Shown here: positions 10,062-20,856 of the stretch, in pieces | How the letters are laid out: the number at the start of each line of letters is the position of its first letter | Position numbering within the stretch: the stretch's first letter is position 1 | Source: Leuconostoc gelidum subsp. gelidum KCTC 3527 | Lineage (GTDB): Bacteria > Bacillota > Bacilli > Lactobacillales > Lactobacillaceae | Assembly: GCF_000166715.1 (NCBI RefSeq) | Contig: NZ_AEMI01000039.1 | Span: 1-51,554, forward strand | Reading direction: 5' to 3' | DNA: 51,554 nt | Notes under the pieces: model-generated | Databases searched by the model: none | Seen by the model: the letters and a program-made list of their open reading frames with translations, nothing else | Told to the model about the DNA's origin: nothing | Translations under genes and position numbers: made by a program

Positions 10062-12173
10062 ATGGCAAAACGTGAATACCCACTAGAACGTACACGTAAT
10101 ATTGGTATCATGGCCCACATTGATGCGGGAAAGACAACAACTACGGAACGTATCTTATACTACACAGGTAAAATTCACAAAATTGGTGAAACACATGATG
10201 GTGCTTCACAAATGGATTTCATGGAACAAGAAAAGGAACGTGGAATCACAATTCAATCAGCTGCTACAACGGCTGTTTGGCATGGTTTCTTTGACCAATT
10301 CGAAAAGACACCTTATCGTGTGAACATCATTGATACACCAGGTCACGTGGACTTCACAATTGAAGTTGAACGTGCGCTACGTGTTTTGGATGGTGCCGTA
10401 GCGGTTTTGGATGGTGCTGCTGGTGTTGAACCTCAAACAGAAACTGTTTGGCGTCAAGCAACAACATATGATGTGCCACGTATTGTATTTGTTAACAAGA
10501 TGGATAAGATGGGTGCTGATTTTCAAATGTCAGTGGATTCAATTCACGAACGTTTGCAAGTTAATGCTGAAGCTATTCAATGGCCAATCGGTGCTGAAGA
10601 TGACTTTGAAGCTGTTATTGATTTAATTACACAAGAAGCTTATTATCCAGTTGATGAATTGGGTGAAAAGTGGGAAGCACGTGATATTCCAGCTGAATTG
10701 AAAGATTTGGCGGAAGAAAAGCGTAATACATTGATTGAAGCTGTTGCTGATGTTGATGATGACTTGATGGAAAAATATCTTGAAGGCGAAGACATTTCAG
10801 TTGAAGAATTAAAAGCTGCTGTTCGTCGTGCTACTTTGGCATTGCAATTCTACCCAGTGCTTGCAGGTTCAGCCTATAAAGATAAGGGTGTCCAAATGAT
10901 GTTGGATGCTGTTGTTGATTATTTGCCAGGACCTTTGGATGTTAAAGCGTATATTGCTAATGATCCTAAAACTGGTGAAGAAATTGACTTGATCGCCGAT
11001 GATAGTAAGTCATTTGCTGCCTTAGCATTTAAGATCATGACTGATCCTTTCGTTGGCCGTTTGACATTTATGCGTGTTTATACAGGAACTTTACAATCTG
11101 GTTCATACGTACAAAATACGTCGTCAGATACACGTGAACGTGTTGGTCGTTTGTTACAAATGCATGCGACATCACGTACTGAAATTGAAGAAGTATTCTC
11201 TGGTGATATCGCTGCAGCTATTGGTTTGAAAAATACAACAACTGGTGATTCATTGACAGCTGTTGATCACCAATTGATTCTTGAATCAATGGAGTTCCCA
11301 GAACCAGTTATTGAATTAGCGATTGAACCAAAAACAAAAGCTGATCAAGACAAGTTGTCTAATGCTATTCAAAAGTTAGCAGAAGAAGATCCATCATTCC
11401 GTGCAACAACAAATCCTGAAACTGGCGATACTTTAATTGCTGGTATGGGTGAATTGCAATTGGATATCATGGTTGATCGTATGCGCCGTGAATTCAACGT
11501 TGAAGCAACTGTTGGCGCACCTCAAGTTGCCTACCGTGAAGCATTTACAAAAACAGTGCAGGCGCGTGGTTACTTCAAGCGTCAATCTGGTGGTAAGGGT
11601 CAATATGGCGATGTTTATATTGAATTCTCACCAAACGAAGAAGGCGCAGGATTTGAGTTCGATGACGCCATTGTTGGTGGTGTTGTGCCTCGTGAGTATA
11701 TTCCTTCAGTTGAAGCTGGTTTGAAAGACTCATTGAATGCTGGTCCTTTGGCTGGATTCCCATTGGTCGATTTGAAGGCGAAATTGTATGATGGTTCATA
11801 TCATGATGTCGATTCTTCTGAAGCAGCCTTTAAAATTGCGGCTTCATTGGCTTTGAGAGAAGCTGCTAAAACAGCTGGTGCCGTTATTTTGGAACCAATT
11901 ATGGCTGTTGACATTGTTGCACCTGAAGATAATCTTGGCGATGTTATGGGACATGTTTCTGCACGTCGTGGTATGATTGAAGGTCAAGAGTCACGTGGAC
12001 CTGTTTTGGCTGTTAAGGCCAAGGTGCCTTTGTCAGAAATGTTTGGATATGCTACAACTTTGCGTTCAGCTACGCAAGGTCGCGGTACATTCCAAATGGT
12101 GTTTGATCACTATGAAGCTGTGCCTAAGAATATTCAAGAAGAAATTATTAAAAACAGTGGTAAAGAAGATTAA
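10062..12173 (+). CDS. fusA: Elongation factor G
   Basis: EF-G is the GTPase that moves tRNA and mRNA through the ribosome. G1 reads [11 protein letters not shown]3 DTPGHVDFT and G4 NKMDKMG, followed by domains II to V. The 703-residue length is normal. CAGGAGATAACTCACA precedes the ATG. It is downstream of rpsL-rpsG as in most bacteria but separated by four stem-loops, so its expression may be partly independent. tuf does not follow; a terminator and an unrelated permease do. Confidence 0.98.
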   Translation: MAKREYPLERTRNIGIMAHIDAGKTTTTERILYYTGKIHKIGETHDGASQMDFMEQEKERGITIQSAATTAVWHGFFDQFEKTPYRVNIIDTPGHVDFTIEVERALRVLDGAVAVLDGAAGVEPQTETVWRQATTYDVPRIVFVNKMDKMGADFQMSVDSIHERLQVNAEAIQWPIGAEDDFEAVIDLITQEAYYPVDELGEKWEARDIPAELKDLAEEKRNTLIEAVADVDDDLMEKYLEGEDISVEELKAAVRRATLALQFYPVLAGSAYKDKGVQMMLDAVVDYLPGPLDVKAYIANDPKTGEEIDLIADDSKSFAALAFKIMTDPFVGRLTFMRVYTGTLQSGSYVQNTSSDTRERVGRLLQMHATSRTEIEEVFSGDIAAAIGLKNTTTGDSLTAVDHQLILESMEFPEPVIELAIEPKTKADQDKLSNAIQKLAEEDPSFRATTNPETGDTLIAGMGELQLDIMVDRMRREFNVEATVGAPQVAYREAFTKTVQARGYFKRQSGGKGQYGDVYIEFSPNEEGAGFEFDDAIVGGVVPREYIPSVEAGLKDSLNAGPLAGFPLVDLKAKLYDGSYHDVDSSEAAFKIAASLALREAAKTAGAVILEPIMAVDIVAPEDNLGDVMGHVSARRGMIEGQESRGPVLAVKAKVPLSEMFGYATTLRSATQGRGTFQMVFDHYEAVPKNIQEEIIKNSGKED

Positions 12174-12228
12174 TGCTTAAACTAGTGTAGAACTATTGTT
12201 GTTTCAATATGATAATCGATGGTTCAGT

Positions 12229-12264
12229 AAAAACGGTATCGCTCTTTAGAGTGATACCGTTTTA
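12229..12264 (+). terminator. Terminator after fusA
   Basis: AAAACGGTATC pairs with GATACCGTTTT around a short loop and is followed by T-rich sequence. It closes the str operon. Confidence 0.85.
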
Positions 12265-12287
12265 TTTGAAAGAATATAGAGAATAGT

Positions 12288-13478
12288 ATGAATAAAGAAC
12301 ATAGTAAATTTTTGATTCTCGGTATTATTGTGGTTGGCATGGTTTTACGTTTGCCATTTACATCAATTCCACCAATTCTTGGTAGTATTGCTAAATCTCA
12401 GCATGTGTCAGTAGGACAATTGGGGATGTTAACGACCATTCCGTTGATAGCTTTTGCTTTGTTTTCATCTCTTGCTCCGAAAACTGCTCAAAAATTTGGT
12501 TTAGAACGTGCTTTTGCATTGATGTTAGGGTTGATGATTATTGGTTCAATTATTAGAGTGATTAATACACCATTTTTGTATTTTGGAACATTGTTAATTG
12601 GCATTGGTATTGCACATTTAAATGTTTTATTACCAAGTGTCATTCGCACATATTTTCCAATTAAAATTGGTCCGATGACATCACTATTTACCTTCAGTAT
12701 GATGCTAGCAACAGCCTTAGGGGCTAGTATGGCAGCACCCATTACAGCGATGACTAATTGGCATATATTTATCATTATACTGAGTATAGCTTTGTTTATC
12801 GCGTTAATAATTTGGTTACCAAATGAAAGATTTGCAGTAAAACATAAGCAAAATAAAGTATCAGAAAATCATATTATTCGGACGCAAGAAAAAATAAGTG
12901 TCTGGAAAAATAAATATGCTTGGCTGTTATTGTTCTTTTGTGGCATGCAATCAGCGATGTTTTACGTTTTGATGGCATGGGGACCTACTATGGCAGTGCA
13001 GACAGGTTTGTCACCTGCTATTGCGGGTATTTTTTCCGGTTTAAATTCCCTGATAGGTTTACCATTTGCATTGATTATACCAACGATCATTGCGCGGTCG
13101 ACACGTAAACAGCGACAAATTTTAATGAGTATTATTTCTTTGAGTGGTGTGTTTGGCTATTTGTTGTTATTGCATCCCGTAGGGACCTTTAGTTACTGGT
13201 TAATAGTCAATATATTAATTGGCGTTAGCACATCTGGCTTGTTCCCTTACTTATTAACTACATTTAGTTTGAAAACAAGTAGTCCAAGTCAAACAGCACA
13301 AATATCTGGCATGGTTCAAAGCGGTGGTTACTTAATTGCAGCACTGGGCCCTGCATTATTCGGCTATGCTTTTTCTTGGTTTCACAGTTGGACACCACAA
13401 ATATTTGTTATTTTGGTGTTATTTATCCTAATGATTATTGCCATGGTTATAGTTGAGAAAAAAGATAAAATATTGTAG
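12288..13478 (+). CDS. MFS transporter, CynX/NimT-like
   Basis: A 396-residue integral membrane protein with about 12 hydrophobic segments. The N-terminal [15 protein letters not shown] followed by [18 protein letters not shown] resembles the CynX/NimT branch of the major facilitator superfamily (cyanate and 2-nitroimidazole permeases); the substrate here cannot be read from sequence. A charged loop near residue 185 ([12 protein letters not shown]) separates the two halves. It is a single-gene unit between the fusA terminator and the hairpin before potA. The start is supported by length and the nearby first ATG, but its ribosome binding site is weak. Confidence 0.8.
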   Translation: MNKEHSKFLILGIIVVGMVLRLPFTSIPPILGSIAKSQHVSVGQLGMLTTIPLIAFALFSSLAPKTAQKFGLERAFALMLGLMIIGSIIRVINTPFLYFGTLLIGIGIAHLNVLLPSVIRTYFPIKIGPMTSLFTFSMMLATALGASMAAPITAMTNWHIFIIILSIALFIALIIWLPNERFAVKHKQNKVSENHIIRTQEKISVWKNKYAWLLLFFCGMQSAMFYVLMAWGPTMAVQTGLSPAIAGIFSGLNSLIGLPFALIIPTIIARSTRKQRQILMSIISLSGVFGYLLLLHPVGTFSYWLIVNILIGVSTSGLFPYLLTTFSLKTSSPSQTAQISGMVQSGGYLIAALGPALFGYAFSWFHSWTPQIFVILVLFILMIIAMVIVEKKDKIL

Positions 13479-13521
13479 CAAGAAAAGCATGCAACCAGTG
13501 AAGTTGTGTGCTTTTCTTGTT
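13479..13521 (+). terminator. Long hairpin between the MFS gene and potA
   Basis: CAAGAAAAGCATGCAA pairs with TTGTGTGCTTTTCTTG (15 of 16 positions) around a nine-base loop, immediately after the MFS stop. The T-run is interrupted, so efficiency is uncertain. An extended -10 sequence, TGTTACAAT (13518-13526), overlaps its 3' end and may serve potA. Confidence 0.65.
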
Positions 13522-13557
13522 ACAATAGATTTATTGATTAAAAGTGAGGGTTGGGAA

Positions 13558-14670
13558 TTGACAAATATATCAACACCAATTATTGAATTTAAAAATGTCG
13601 GGTTGTCTTATGGTGACGACGAGGTTTTGAAGAATATTGATCTTGAGTTAGAGGCCGGGAAATTTTATACGTTGTTGGGACCCTCAGGGTCTGGGAAGAC
13701 AACCATTTTAAATCTCATTTCAGGTCAGTTGACTGTCACACACGGTGATATTTTGTTCGAAGGAAATATTATTAACGATGTGCCTGTTGAAAAAAGACAT
13801 ATGAACACTGTTTTTCAAGATTATGGCTTATTTCCGAATATGACTGTTTTTGAAAATGTAGCTTTTGGTCCAAGCATTAAGGGCATGAGCAAAAAAGATA
13901 TTAAGACTAAAGTAACAGAAATGTTAACGTTGGTTAAATTAAATCAGTATGCTGATCGAGAAATTACAGAATTGTCTGGTGGACAACGTCAACGTGTAGC
14001 CATAGCACGTGCGCTGGCAAATGATCCTGAAGTTTTACTACTAGATGAACCACTGTCTGCGTTGGATTATAAGTTACGCAAAGAAATGCAATATGAATTA
14101 AGAGAAATTCAACAACGCCTTGGGATTACGTTTGTATTTGTAACGCATGATCAAGAAGAAGCGTTGGCAATGTCTGATTGGATTTTCGTGATGAATGACG
14201 GAGTTATCCAACAGAATGGCTCACCAGAAGATATATATGATGAACCAATTAATCACTTTGTTGCTGATTTTATTGGCGAATCAAATATTTTAGATGGCAT
14301 TATGAAAACGGATTATCTTGTGCACTTTACGGGAAAAGATTTTGAAAATGTCGATGCTGGTATGCGTCCAAATGAGCGTGTTGAAATTGTGTTAAGACCA
14401 GAAGATTTGGATTTGACGGCAATTGAAAACGGTAAATTAATTGTCACTATTGCTGATCAATCATTTCGTGGCGATTATTATGAAATTACGGCAATTGATG
14501 ACGATGGTAACGAATGGCAAGTACAAGCAACAAATAAATCAAAAATAGATGAGCGTGTCGGCTTGACCTTTGATCCTGAAGATATTCATATTATGCGTTT
14601 CAACGAATCTGAAAATGATTTTGATGCACGCTTGGAAAGTTATGAGGGTGAGGAGGATGCCGAAAAGTAA
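13558..14670 (+). CDS. potA: Spermidine/putrescine ABC transporter ATP-binding protein PotA
   Basis: This ATPase powers polyamine import. It has Walker [10 protein letters not shown], the signature LSGGQRQR, Walker [11 protein letters not shown] and the H-loop THDQEEAL, then a C-terminal TOBE-like regulatory domain (about residues 260-350). The start chosen is TTG 13558 ([13 protein letters not shown]), preceded by GTGAGGG at the right distance; the longer frame back to 13453 would run through the upstream hairpin and MFS end and is unlikely. The 370 residues match the family. The 3' end overlaps potB by 14 bases, so the two are translationally coupled. Confidence 0.93.
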   Translation: MTNISTPIIEFKNVGLSYGDDEVLKNIDLELEAGKFYTLLGPSGSGKTTILNLISGQLTVTHGDILFEGNIINDVPVEKRHMNTVFQDYGLFPNMTVFENVAFGPSIKGMSKKDIKTKVTEMLTLVKLNQYADREITELSGGQRQRVAIARALANDPEVLLLDEPLSALDYKLRKEMQYELREIQQRLGITFVFVTHDQEEALAMSDWIFVMNDGVIQQNGSPEDIYDEPINHFVADFIGESNILDGIMKTDYLVHFTGKDFENVDAGMRPNERVEIVLRPEDLDLTAIENGKLIVTIADQSFRGDYYEITAIDDDGNEWQVQATNKSKIDERVGLTFDPEDIHIMRFNESENDFDARLESYEGEEDAEK

Positions 14671-15478
14671 GAAGCAAAGGCAATTATTTTATTTAATGCC
14701 ATATGGTTTATGGCTATTACTATTTGTTATAGCACCTTTGATATTGTTGCTTTTTCAGTCCTTAACAACACAGAATGGGCAGTTTACGTTACACAATTAT
14801 GCGCTTTATTTTTCTAGTGGCACCTATTTATTGATGACTTTCAATTCGGTTTGGTATGCTTTATTAATCACTATAATTACTTTAGTAATTAGTTATCCTA
14901 CCGCGTATTTATTGAATCAGTTGAAGCAAAAGCAGTTTTGGCTGCTTTTGGTTATTTTACCTACTTGGATTAATTTATTATTGAAAACCTATGCTTTTAT
15001 AGGCTTACTTTCAAAAACTGGAACTGTTAATAATTTTATGAGTTTATTTGGTATCGTGCCACAACAACTCCTTTTTTCAAATTGGAGTTTTCTGTTAGTT
15101 GCAGCTTATATTGAAATTCCTTTTATGATATTACCGATTTTCAATTCATTAGCTGAAATTAATCCCAGGTTAGAACAGGCAAGTCGAGATTTAGGTGCGA
15201 ATAGATGGCAAACATTGCGCCGTGTGATAATGCCATTGTCAATGCCTGGTATTAAGGCTGGCATTCAAGCAGTATTTATTCCTAGCTTATCCCTGTTTAT
15301 GATTACACGGTTAATAGGTGGGAATCGTGTCATTACCTTAGGAACTGCAATTGAAGAACATTTTTTAGTCACGCAAAATTGGCAGCTAGGATCAACTATT
15401 GGCATTATTTTGATTGTGGCTATGGTGATTACCATGATCTTCACACGTGATCGTAAGCATTCTAGGAAGCGAGGTTAA
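14657..15478 (+). CDS. potB: Spermidine/putrescine ABC transporter permease PotB
   Basis: PotB is one of two permeases of the polyamine importer. About six membrane segments are visible, and the EAA loop that docks to PotA reads [22 protein letters not shown] chose ATG 14657 ([12 protein letters not shown]) since GAGGGTGAGGAGG lies just upstream inside potA; a longer in-frame extension would overlap potA by 100 bases. The 273 residues match the family. potC starts three bases after the stop. Confidence 0.94.
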   Translation: MPKSKKQRQLFYLMPYGLWLLLFVIAPLILLLFQSLTTQNGQFTLHNYALYFSSGTYLLMTFNSVWYALLITIITLVISYPTAYLLNQLKQKQFWLLLVILPTWINLLLKTYAFIGLLSKTGTVNNFMSLFGIVPQQLLFSNWSFLLVAAYIEIPFMILPIFNSLAEINPRLEQASRDLGANRWQTLRRVIMPLSMPGIKAGIQAVFIPSLSLFMITRLIGGNRVITLGTAIEEHFLVTQNWQLGSTIGIILIVAMVITMIFTRDRKHSRKRG

Positions 15479-15481
15479 CGC

Positions 15482-16309
15482 ATGAGTCGAAAATTTAAGT
15501 TGGGCAATCTTTATTTAGGAAGTGTTTTTGTACTGTTATACTTACCTATTCTTTTCCTAATTGTATATTCTTTTAATGCGGGGGATGTGATGCAAGGTTG
15601 GGCAGGGTTTTCTTTAAAACATTACAGTGAATTATTTTCAGATACACGTATACTAGAAATTGTTGTGAGTACCTTTTTGATTGCACTATTGTCATCACTG
15701 CTTGCTAGTATTATTGGTACAGCGGGGGCATTGTATATTTATAATTTAAAACATACAGTGGTGAAAAATATTTTTCTCTCATTGAATAATATTCTGCTTG
15801 TTTCACCAGACGTCATTATTGGTGCATCATTTTTAATTTTATTTACTGTCATGGGATTTGCGCTTGGTTTTACATCAGTTTTGTTAGCACACATTGCTTT
15901 TAGCATTCCGATTGTTGTGCTAATGGTACTACCTCGGTTACAGGAAATGAATCAATCAATAGTGGCATCAGCAAAGGATTTAGGTGCCAATAACTGGCAA
16001 ATGATTTCTCGAGTGATTTTACCAGTTATCTCACCAGGTATATTGGCGGGTTTTTTTATGGCATTTACATATTCGCTCGACGATTTTGCAGTAACTTTTT
16101 TTGTAACAGGGAACGGTTTTACAACCTTATCTGTAGAAATATATTCTCGTGCACGCCAAGGCGTGAGCTTGGAAATTAACGCGTTATCGACGATGATGTT
16201 TGTGGTGTCATTGTTGCTGGTGTTGTTTTACTATGTAATATCTACACGTGCTGTCAAGAATAAAAAACGTAGCACAAGACTTGTCTTGCCTGCATCTGAG
16301 GGATTATAG
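15482..16309 (+). CDS. potC: Spermidine/putrescine ABC transporter permease PotC
   Basis: Second permease of the polyamine importer, 275 residues with about six membrane segments. The cytoplasmic EAA loop reads ASAKDLGANNWQMISRVILPV. A ribosome binding site (AGCGAGG) lies at the end of potB, and the gene is packed between potB and potD. The basic C-terminal tail (KNKKRSTRLVLP) is expected for a cytoplasmic end. Confidence 0.94.
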   Translation: MSRKFKLGNLYLGSVFVLLYLPILFLIVYSFNAGDVMQGWAGFSLKHYSELFSDTRILEIVVSTFLIALLSSLLASIIGTAGALYIYNLKHTVVKNIFLSLNNILLVSPDVIIGASFLILFTVMGFALGFTSVLLAHIAFSIPIVVLMVLPRLQEMNQSIVASAKDLGANNWQMISRVILPVISPGILAGFFMAFTYSLDDFAVTFFVTGNGFTTLSVEIYSRARQGVSLEINALSTMMFVVSLLLVLFYYVISTRAVKNKKRSTRLVLPASEGL

Positions 16310-16310
16310 T

Positions 16311-17390
16311 ATGAGAAAAATAATAACTAGTATTATGGCTATTCTTGTGATCATCCTTATATTATTTGGGGCACAGCGTTATTTATCGTCAAAGACGGGC
16401 ACTAATGTTTCATCCGATAAGGTTTTAAATTTGTATAATTGGGGTGACTATATTGATCCTGCGTTACTTAAAAAATTCACGAAAGAAACGGGATATAGAG
16501 TTAGCTATGAAACATTTGATTCAAACGAGGCTATGTATACAAAAATTAAACAAGGTGGCACATCCTATGATTTAGCAGTGCCTTCTGATTATATGATTCA
16601 AAAAATGAAACGTGAGAAACTACTTTTACCAATAGACCATGCTAGACTAACGGGTATCGGTAATTATGATAATCGTTTTTTAAATCAATCATTTGATAAA
16701 AATAATCGTTATTCTCTACCATATTTTTGGGGCACATTAGGTATTATCTATAATGATAAATATGTTAACGCTAAAGACATACAACACTGGGATGATTTAT
16801 GGTCGCCGCAATTTAAAAATCAAATCATGCTAGTGGATTCGGCGCGCGATGGGCTTGCTATACCGTTAATCACACAAAATAAGTCAGTTAATGACAAATC
16901 ACGCGCTGATCTTGCAGCAGCTCAGGCAAAGTTACGAACCCTGATGCCAAATATTAAAGCTATTGTGGCGGATGAGATTAAAATGTATATGGCCCAAAAT
17001 GAGGCTTCTATTGCAGTCACCTATTCAGGTGAAGCAGCTGAAGCGTTGAACAACAATAAACACTTGCACTACATTGTTCCTAGTGAAGGCTCTAATCTTT
17101 GGTTTGACAATATTGTTATGCCAAAAACTGCTAAACATAAAGCGGCTGCATATGCTTTTCTTAATTTTATTAGTGAGCCTAAAAATGCTGCACAAAACGC
17201 AGAATATATTGGTTATGCAACACCCAATAAAAAAGCTGTAGCTTTACTACCTAAAGCTATTCGTGATGATAGGCAATTTTATCCGAATAGTCAAACAGTC
17301 AGTCATTTACAAGTATATGATGATTTAGGACAAACATGGACGGAGAGATACAATGATGCATTCTTAGAATTCAAAATGACACAAAGATGA
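16311..17390 (+). CDS. potD: Spermidine/putrescine-binding protein PotD
   Basis: This extracellular binding protein delivers polyamine to PotBC. An N-terminal hydrophobic segment (SIMAILVIILILFGAQ) precedes the mature domain, which begins with the family hallmark NLYNWGDYIDPALLKKF. No lipobox cysteine follows the hydrophobic segment, so it is probably held by an uncleaved N-terminal anchor. I chose ATG 16311, one base after the potC stop, with CTGAGGG upstream. The 359 residues are normal. It is last in potABCD. Confidence 0.93.
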   Translation: MRKIITSIMAILVIILILFGAQRYLSSKTGTNVSSDKVLNLYNWGDYIDPALLKKFTKETGYRVSYETFDSNEAMYTKIKQGGTSYDLAVPSDYMIQKMKREKLLLPIDHARLTGIGNYDNRFLNQSFDKNNRYSLPYFWGTLGIIYNDKYVNAKDIQHWDDLWSPQFKNQIMLVDSARDGLAIPLITQNKSVNDKSRADLAAAQAKLRTLMPNIKAIVADEIKMYMAQNEASIAVTYSGEAAEALNNNKHLHYIVPSEGSNLWFDNIVMPKTAKHKAAAYAFLNFISEPKNAAQNAEYIGYATPNKKAVALLPKAIRDDRQFYPNSQTVSHLQVYDDLGQTWTERYNDAFLEFKMTQR

Positions 17391-17455
17391 AAAAACGACA
17401 AGTTGATTTTGAAATAAGGAAAATAAAAGTTATATAGATAAATTTTTAAAAACAG

Positions 17456-17484
17456 TTGCATTGCAATGGGATTTCTGTTAACAT
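17456..17484 (+). promoter_or_regulatory. Putative promoter of the S10 operon
   Basis: TTGCAT at 17456-17461 and TAACAT at 17479-17484 are 17 bases apart. It leaves a leader of about 180 bases before rpsJ. Confidence 0.5.
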
Positions 17485-17490
17485 AAATAA

Positions 17491-17660
17491 GTACGCTTTT
17501 GGAACAGTAGTCACATAAACCTACCGAAAGCCTGGTGTATCAATGTTTAGCGATGATGATTAAGGTTGCGACACGCGCGGCCGCGTTGCCATGGGCGCGC
17601 AAAACACAAGCAGTGTTGTCGGTTTTTAATCGAAGTTAGCTGATTTACAAAATCAACGAG
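17491..17660 (+). promoter_or_regulatory. GC-rich leader of the S10 operon
   Basis: The leader holds a strongly GC-rich stretch at 17567-17600 with CGCGCGG, GCGGCCGC and GGGCGCGC blocks that can pair with one another. AACAC and GTGTT (17603-17617) then form a small stem, followed by GTCGG and five T. This looks like folded RNA and possibly an attenuator. S10 operons are often autoregulated by L4, but I recognise no known leader family. Confidence 0.4.
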
Positions 17661-17673
17661 GAGGCACGAAAGA

Positions 17674-17982
17674 ATGGCACAAAAGAAAATCCGTATCCGT
17701 TTAAAGGCATACGAACACCGTATCTTAGACCAATCAGCGGAAAAAATTGTTGAAACGGCTAAGCGCACGGGCGCAGAAATTGCTGGTCCTATTCCGCTAC
17801 CAACTGAACGTACATTGTATACAATATTACGTTCACCACATAAGCACAAGGATAGTCGCGAGCAATTTGAAATGCGTACGCACAAGCGTTTGATTGATAT
17901 TGTGAACCCTACTGACAAGACAGTTGACGCATTGCGTAAGCTTGAATTGCCATCAGGCGTTGCAATTGAAATCAAGTTGTAA
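17674..17982 (+). CDS. rpsJ: 30S ribosomal protein S10
   Basis: S10 is a 30S head protein and also an antitermination partner of NusB. The 102 residues begin [16 protein letters not shown] and hold the conserved [16 protein letters not shown] block. GAGGAGGCACGAAAG precedes the ATG. It opens the long S10-spc gene run. Its stop codon lies inside a stem-loop (17973-18000), followed by a second hairpin before rplC. Confidence 0.98.
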   Translation: MAQKKIRIRLKAYEHRILDQSAEKIVETAKRTGAEIAGPIPLPTERTLYTILRSPHKHKDSREQFEMRTHKRLIDIVNPTDKTVDALRKLELPSGVAIEIKL

Positions 17983-18021
17983 TTCTACGGAATACAACTT
18001 CGCGTCTCAAGCAATGAGACG
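17973..18021 (+). promoter_or_regulatory. Two hairpins between rpsJ and rplC
   Basis: AAGTTGTA at the rpsJ stop pairs with TACAACTT ending at 18000. CGTCTCA (18003-18009) then pairs with TGAGACG (18015-18021) around AGCAA. Neither has a T-run, so RNA processing or protein binding is more likely than termination. Confidence 0.5.
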
Positions 18022-18058
18022 AAATACAGTCAAACAAAAATAATTAAGGAGATTAGTC

Positions 18059-18742
18059 ATGACTAAAGGTATCTTAGGCCGTAAAGTCGGTATGACTCAG
18101 GTTTTCACTGAAATTGGTGAATTGATCGCCGTAACTGTTGTTGAAGCTACACCAAACGTTGTTTTGCAAGTTAAAAATGCAGAAACAGACGGATATAGTG
18201 CACTACAACTTGGTTACCAAGACAAGCGCACAGTTCTGTCAAATAAACCTGAACAAGGTCACGCTTCTAAAGCGAACACGACCCCTAAGCGCTACGTTCG
18301 TGAAATCCGCAATGCGGAAGGCGAATTTAACGCAGGGGATGAAATCAAAGTTGATACATTCGAAGCTGGCGAATACGTCGATGTAACCGGTATTACGAAG
18401 GGGCATGGCTTCCAAGGTAACATTAAAAAGGATGGCCAATCTCGTGGACCTATGTCTCACGGATCGCGTTTCCATCGTCGTCCTGGTTCAATGGGTGCTG
18501 TTATCAACCGTGTTTTCAAGGGTAAACTTTTACCTGGACGCATGGGTAATCATAAGCGCACAATGCAAAACGTTGCTATTGTCCACGTTGACGTAGAAAA
18601 CAACTTGTTGTTGCTTAAGGGTAACGTTCCTGGTGCCAATAAGTCATTGTTAACAGTTAAATCAACTGTTAAAGTTAACGCAAAGCATCCTGAAGTGAAG
18701 ATGGCTGGTGTATCTACATCTGCTGTAACTGAAGAAGCTTAA
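18059..18742 (+). CDS. rplC: 50S ribosomal protein L3
   Basis: L3 starts 50S assembly and reaches the peptidyl transferase centre. The hallmark [13 protein letters not shown] opens the protein, and the conserved loop [17 protein letters not shown] is intact. The 227 residues include a short C-terminal extension ([14 protein letters not shown]) of the kind seen in lactic acid bacteria. TTAAGGAGATTAGTC precedes the ATG. Confidence 0.98.
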   Translation: MTKGILGRKVGMTQVFTEIGELIAVTVVEATPNVVLQVKNAETDGYSALQLGYQDKRTVLSNKPEQGHASKANTTPKRYVREIRNAEGEFNAGDEIKVDTFEAGEYVDVTGITKGHGFQGNIKKDGQSRGPMSHGSRFHRRPGSMGAVINRVFKGKLLPGRMGNHKRTMQNVAIVHVDVENNLLLLKGNVPGANKSLLTVKSTVKVNAKHPEVKMAGVSTSAVTEEA

Positions 18743-18773
18743 TATAAAATATTAGAAAGGAGAACAATCAATC

Positions 18774-19397
18774 ATGACTAAAGTTGCTGTATTAAAGCAA
18801 GACGGTAGCCAAACTGCTGAAATCGAATTAGATGATGCAGTCTTTGCCGTTGAACCTAACAACGCGGTTATTACAGATGCTGTGTTGATGCAACGTGCAT
18901 CAATGCGTCAAGGTACACACGCTGTTAAAAACCGTTCAGCGGTTTCTGGTGGTGGACGTAAGCCTTGGAAGCAAAAGGGTACTGGTCGTGCACGTGCCGG
19001 ATCAATCCGTGAACCACAATTCCGTGGTGGTGGAATTGTCTTCGGACCGTCACCTCGTTCGTACGCATACCGTATTAACCGTAAAGCTTATCAATTGGCT
19101 TTGAAGTCAGTTTTGTCACAAAAAGTTACTGAAGGTAAGTTAGTTGTTGTTGATGCTTTGTCATTCGAAGCACCAAAGACACAAGACTTCAAGAAAGTTT
19201 TGGCTAACTTATCAGTTGACACAAAGACATTAGTAGTTGTTGATGAAGACAACGAAAACGCAATCTTGTCGGCACGTAACTTGTCAAATGTTCAAGTTAT
19301 GACAACAAAGGGTATCAATGTACTCGACGTTGTTAATGCAGATAAGCTGGTGATTGTTCAATCATCAATCGAAGAAATCCAAGGAGGTTTTGCCTAA
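18774..19397 (+). CDS. rplD: 50S ribosomal protein L4
   Basis: L4 lines the exit tunnel and often acts as repressor of its own operon. The extended tunnel loop ([19 protein letters not shown]) is intact, and the 207 residues are normal. GAAAGGAGAACAATCAATC precedes the ATG. Its stop overlaps the rplW start (TAATG), so the two are coupled. Confidence 0.98.
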   Translation: MTKVAVLKQDGSQTAEIELDDAVFAVEPNNAVITDAVLMQRASMRQGTHAVKNRSAVSGGGRKPWKQKGTGRARAGSIREPQFRGGGIVFGPSPRSYAYRINRKAYQLALKSVLSQKVTEGKLVVVDALSFEAPKTQDFKKVLANLSVDTKTLVVVDEDNENAILSARNLSNVQVMTTKGINVLDVVNADKLVIVQSSIEEIQGGFA

Positions 19398-19684
19398 TGG
19401 ATGCACGCGATATTATCCGTCGCCCTATCATCACCGAGGCTTCTATGGCGCAAACAGAACGTAAGCGCTATGTCTTCGAAGTTGATGTTCGCGCAACAAA
19501 GCCTCAAATTAAAAAAGCGATTGAAGAAATATTTGACGTTCAAGTTTCAGGCTTGAACACAGCTAACGTCCGCGGTAAGCAAAAACGTCAAGGCCGTTAT
19601 GTTGGTTACACACGTAAGTTGAAAAAGGCGACAGTAACGTTGTCAAAAGATTCAAAAGATATTCAAATCTTTAACGAAGGTTAA
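19397..19684 (+). CDS. rplW: 50S ribosomal protein L23
   Basis: L23 forms the docking site near the tunnel exit for trigger factor and SRP. The 95 residues begin with [16 protein letters not shown] and hold the loop [20 protein letters not shown]. Its ATG overlaps the rplD stop, with AAGGAGG inside the end of rplD. Confidence 0.98.
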   Translation: MDARDIIRRPIITEASMAQTERKRYVFEVDVRATKPQIKKAIEEIFDVQVSGLNTANVRGKQKRQGRYVGYTRKLKKATVTLSKDSKDIQIFNEG

Positions 19685-19707
19685 AAATAAAGTAGGAGGA
19701 TAAGACA

Positions 19708-20541
19708 TTGGCTATCAAGAAGTATAAGCCAACCTCTAACGGACGTCGTAACATGACGACTTCAGATTTCGCTGAAATCACGAAGTCAACGCCCGAAAAG
19801 AGTTTGTTGGCCAAAAAGTCAAAAACTGGAGCTCGTAACAATTCTGGTCGTATGACAGTTCGCCACCATGCTGGTGGACACAAGCAAGCCTACCGTTTGG
19901 TAGACTTCAAACGTATCAAAGATGATAAGACAGCTACTGTTAAAGCTATCGAATACGATCCAAATCGTACTGCAAACATTGCTTTGTTAGTTTATGAAGA
20001 TGGTATTAAATCATATATCTTGGCGCCAAAAGGATTGAAGGTTGGCGATAAAGTTCAATCTGGTCCTGATGCCGATATTAAGCCCGGCAATGCCTTGCCA
20101 TTAAGTAATATCCCTGAAGGTACTTTGATTCATAACATCGAATTGAAGCCTGGTAAGGGCGGACAGTTAGCACGTTCGGCTGGTACTTCAGCACAAATTT
20201 TGGGTAAAGATGGTAAGTATATCATCGTTCGTCTGACTTCAGGCGAAGTTCGTTTGGTTTTGGCAACTAACCGTGCAACAATTGGTGAAGTTGGTAATGC
20301 AGAACACTCATTAATTAACTGGGGTAAGGCTGGTCGTAACCGTTGGCGTGGAAAGCGTCCACACGTTCGTGGATCAGTAATGAACCCTAACGATCACCCG
20401 CACGGTGGTGGTGAAGGTAAAGCACCAGTTGGTCGTCCAAGTCCTATGTCACCATGGGGTAAGAAGACTGCTGGTAAGAAGACTCGCGATAAGAAGAAGG
20501 CTTCAACGAAGCTTATTGTTCGCAGTCGTAAGAGTAAGTAA
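19708..20541 (+). CDS. rplB: 50S ribosomal protein L2
   Basis: L2 is needed for subunit joining and peptidyl transferase activity. The C-terminal block [20 protein letters not shown] holds the conserved histidine region. The start is TTG 19708 ([16 protein letters not shown]), placed seven bases after AGGAGGA; no ATG fits. The 277 residues are normal. Confidence 0.98.
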   Translation: MAIKKYKPTSNGRRNMTTSDFAEITKSTPEKSLLAKKSKTGARNNSGRMTVRHHAGGHKQAYRLVDFKRIKDDKTATVKAIEYDPNRTANIALLVYEDGIKSYILAPKGLKVGDKVQSGPDADIKPGNALPLSNIPEGTLIHNIELKPGKGGQLARSAGTSAQILGKDGKYIIVRLTSGEVRLVLATNRATIGEVGNAEHSLINWGKAGRNRWRGKRPHVRGSVMNPNDHPHGGGEGKAPVGRPSPMSPWGKKTAGKKTRDKKKASTKLIVRSRKSK

Positions 20542-20558
20542 GGGAAAGGAGATAACTA

Positions 20559-20840
20559 ATGGCTCGTAGTTTAAAAAAGGGACCATTTGCGGACCCACAC
20601 TTGCTTAAGAAGATTGAAGCGCAAGCGGATTCTGAGAAGAAGTCAGTGATCAAGACTTGGTCGCGTCGTTCAACAATCTTCCCAAGCTTTGTCGGCTTTA
20701 CAATTGCCGTTTATGACGGACGCAAGCACGTTCCAGTTTTTGTACAAGAAGACATGGTTGGCCACAAGTTGGGCGAATTTGTCCCAACTCGTACATTCAA
20801 AGGCCACACAGCTGATGATAAGAAGACTGTTAAAAAATAA
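20559..20840 (+). CDS. rpsS: 30S ribosomal protein S19
   Basis: S19 is a 30S head protein in contact with S13 and the A-site tRNA. The 93 residues start [18 protein letters not shown] and include [20 protein letters not shown] and the [16 protein letters not shown] block. GAAAGGAGATAACTA precedes the ATG. Confidence 0.98.
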   Translation: MARSLKKGPFADPHLLKKIEAQADSEKKSVIKTWSRRSTIFPSFVGFTIAVYDGRKHVPVFVQEDMVGHKLGEFVPTRTFKGHTADDKKTVKK

Positions 20841-20856
20841 AGGAGGAAATTGAAAA

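Noticed and set aside
13453-13557. N-terminal extension of potA
   Set aside because: It would start within the preceding MFS gene and run through a strong hairpin; the TTG at 13558 has a good ribosome binding site and begins at the conserved domain.
17547-17975. 142-codon minus-strand frame across the S10 leader and rpsJ
   Set aside because: It is the reverse of rpsJ and its leader; no ribosome binding site and no recognisable protein family.
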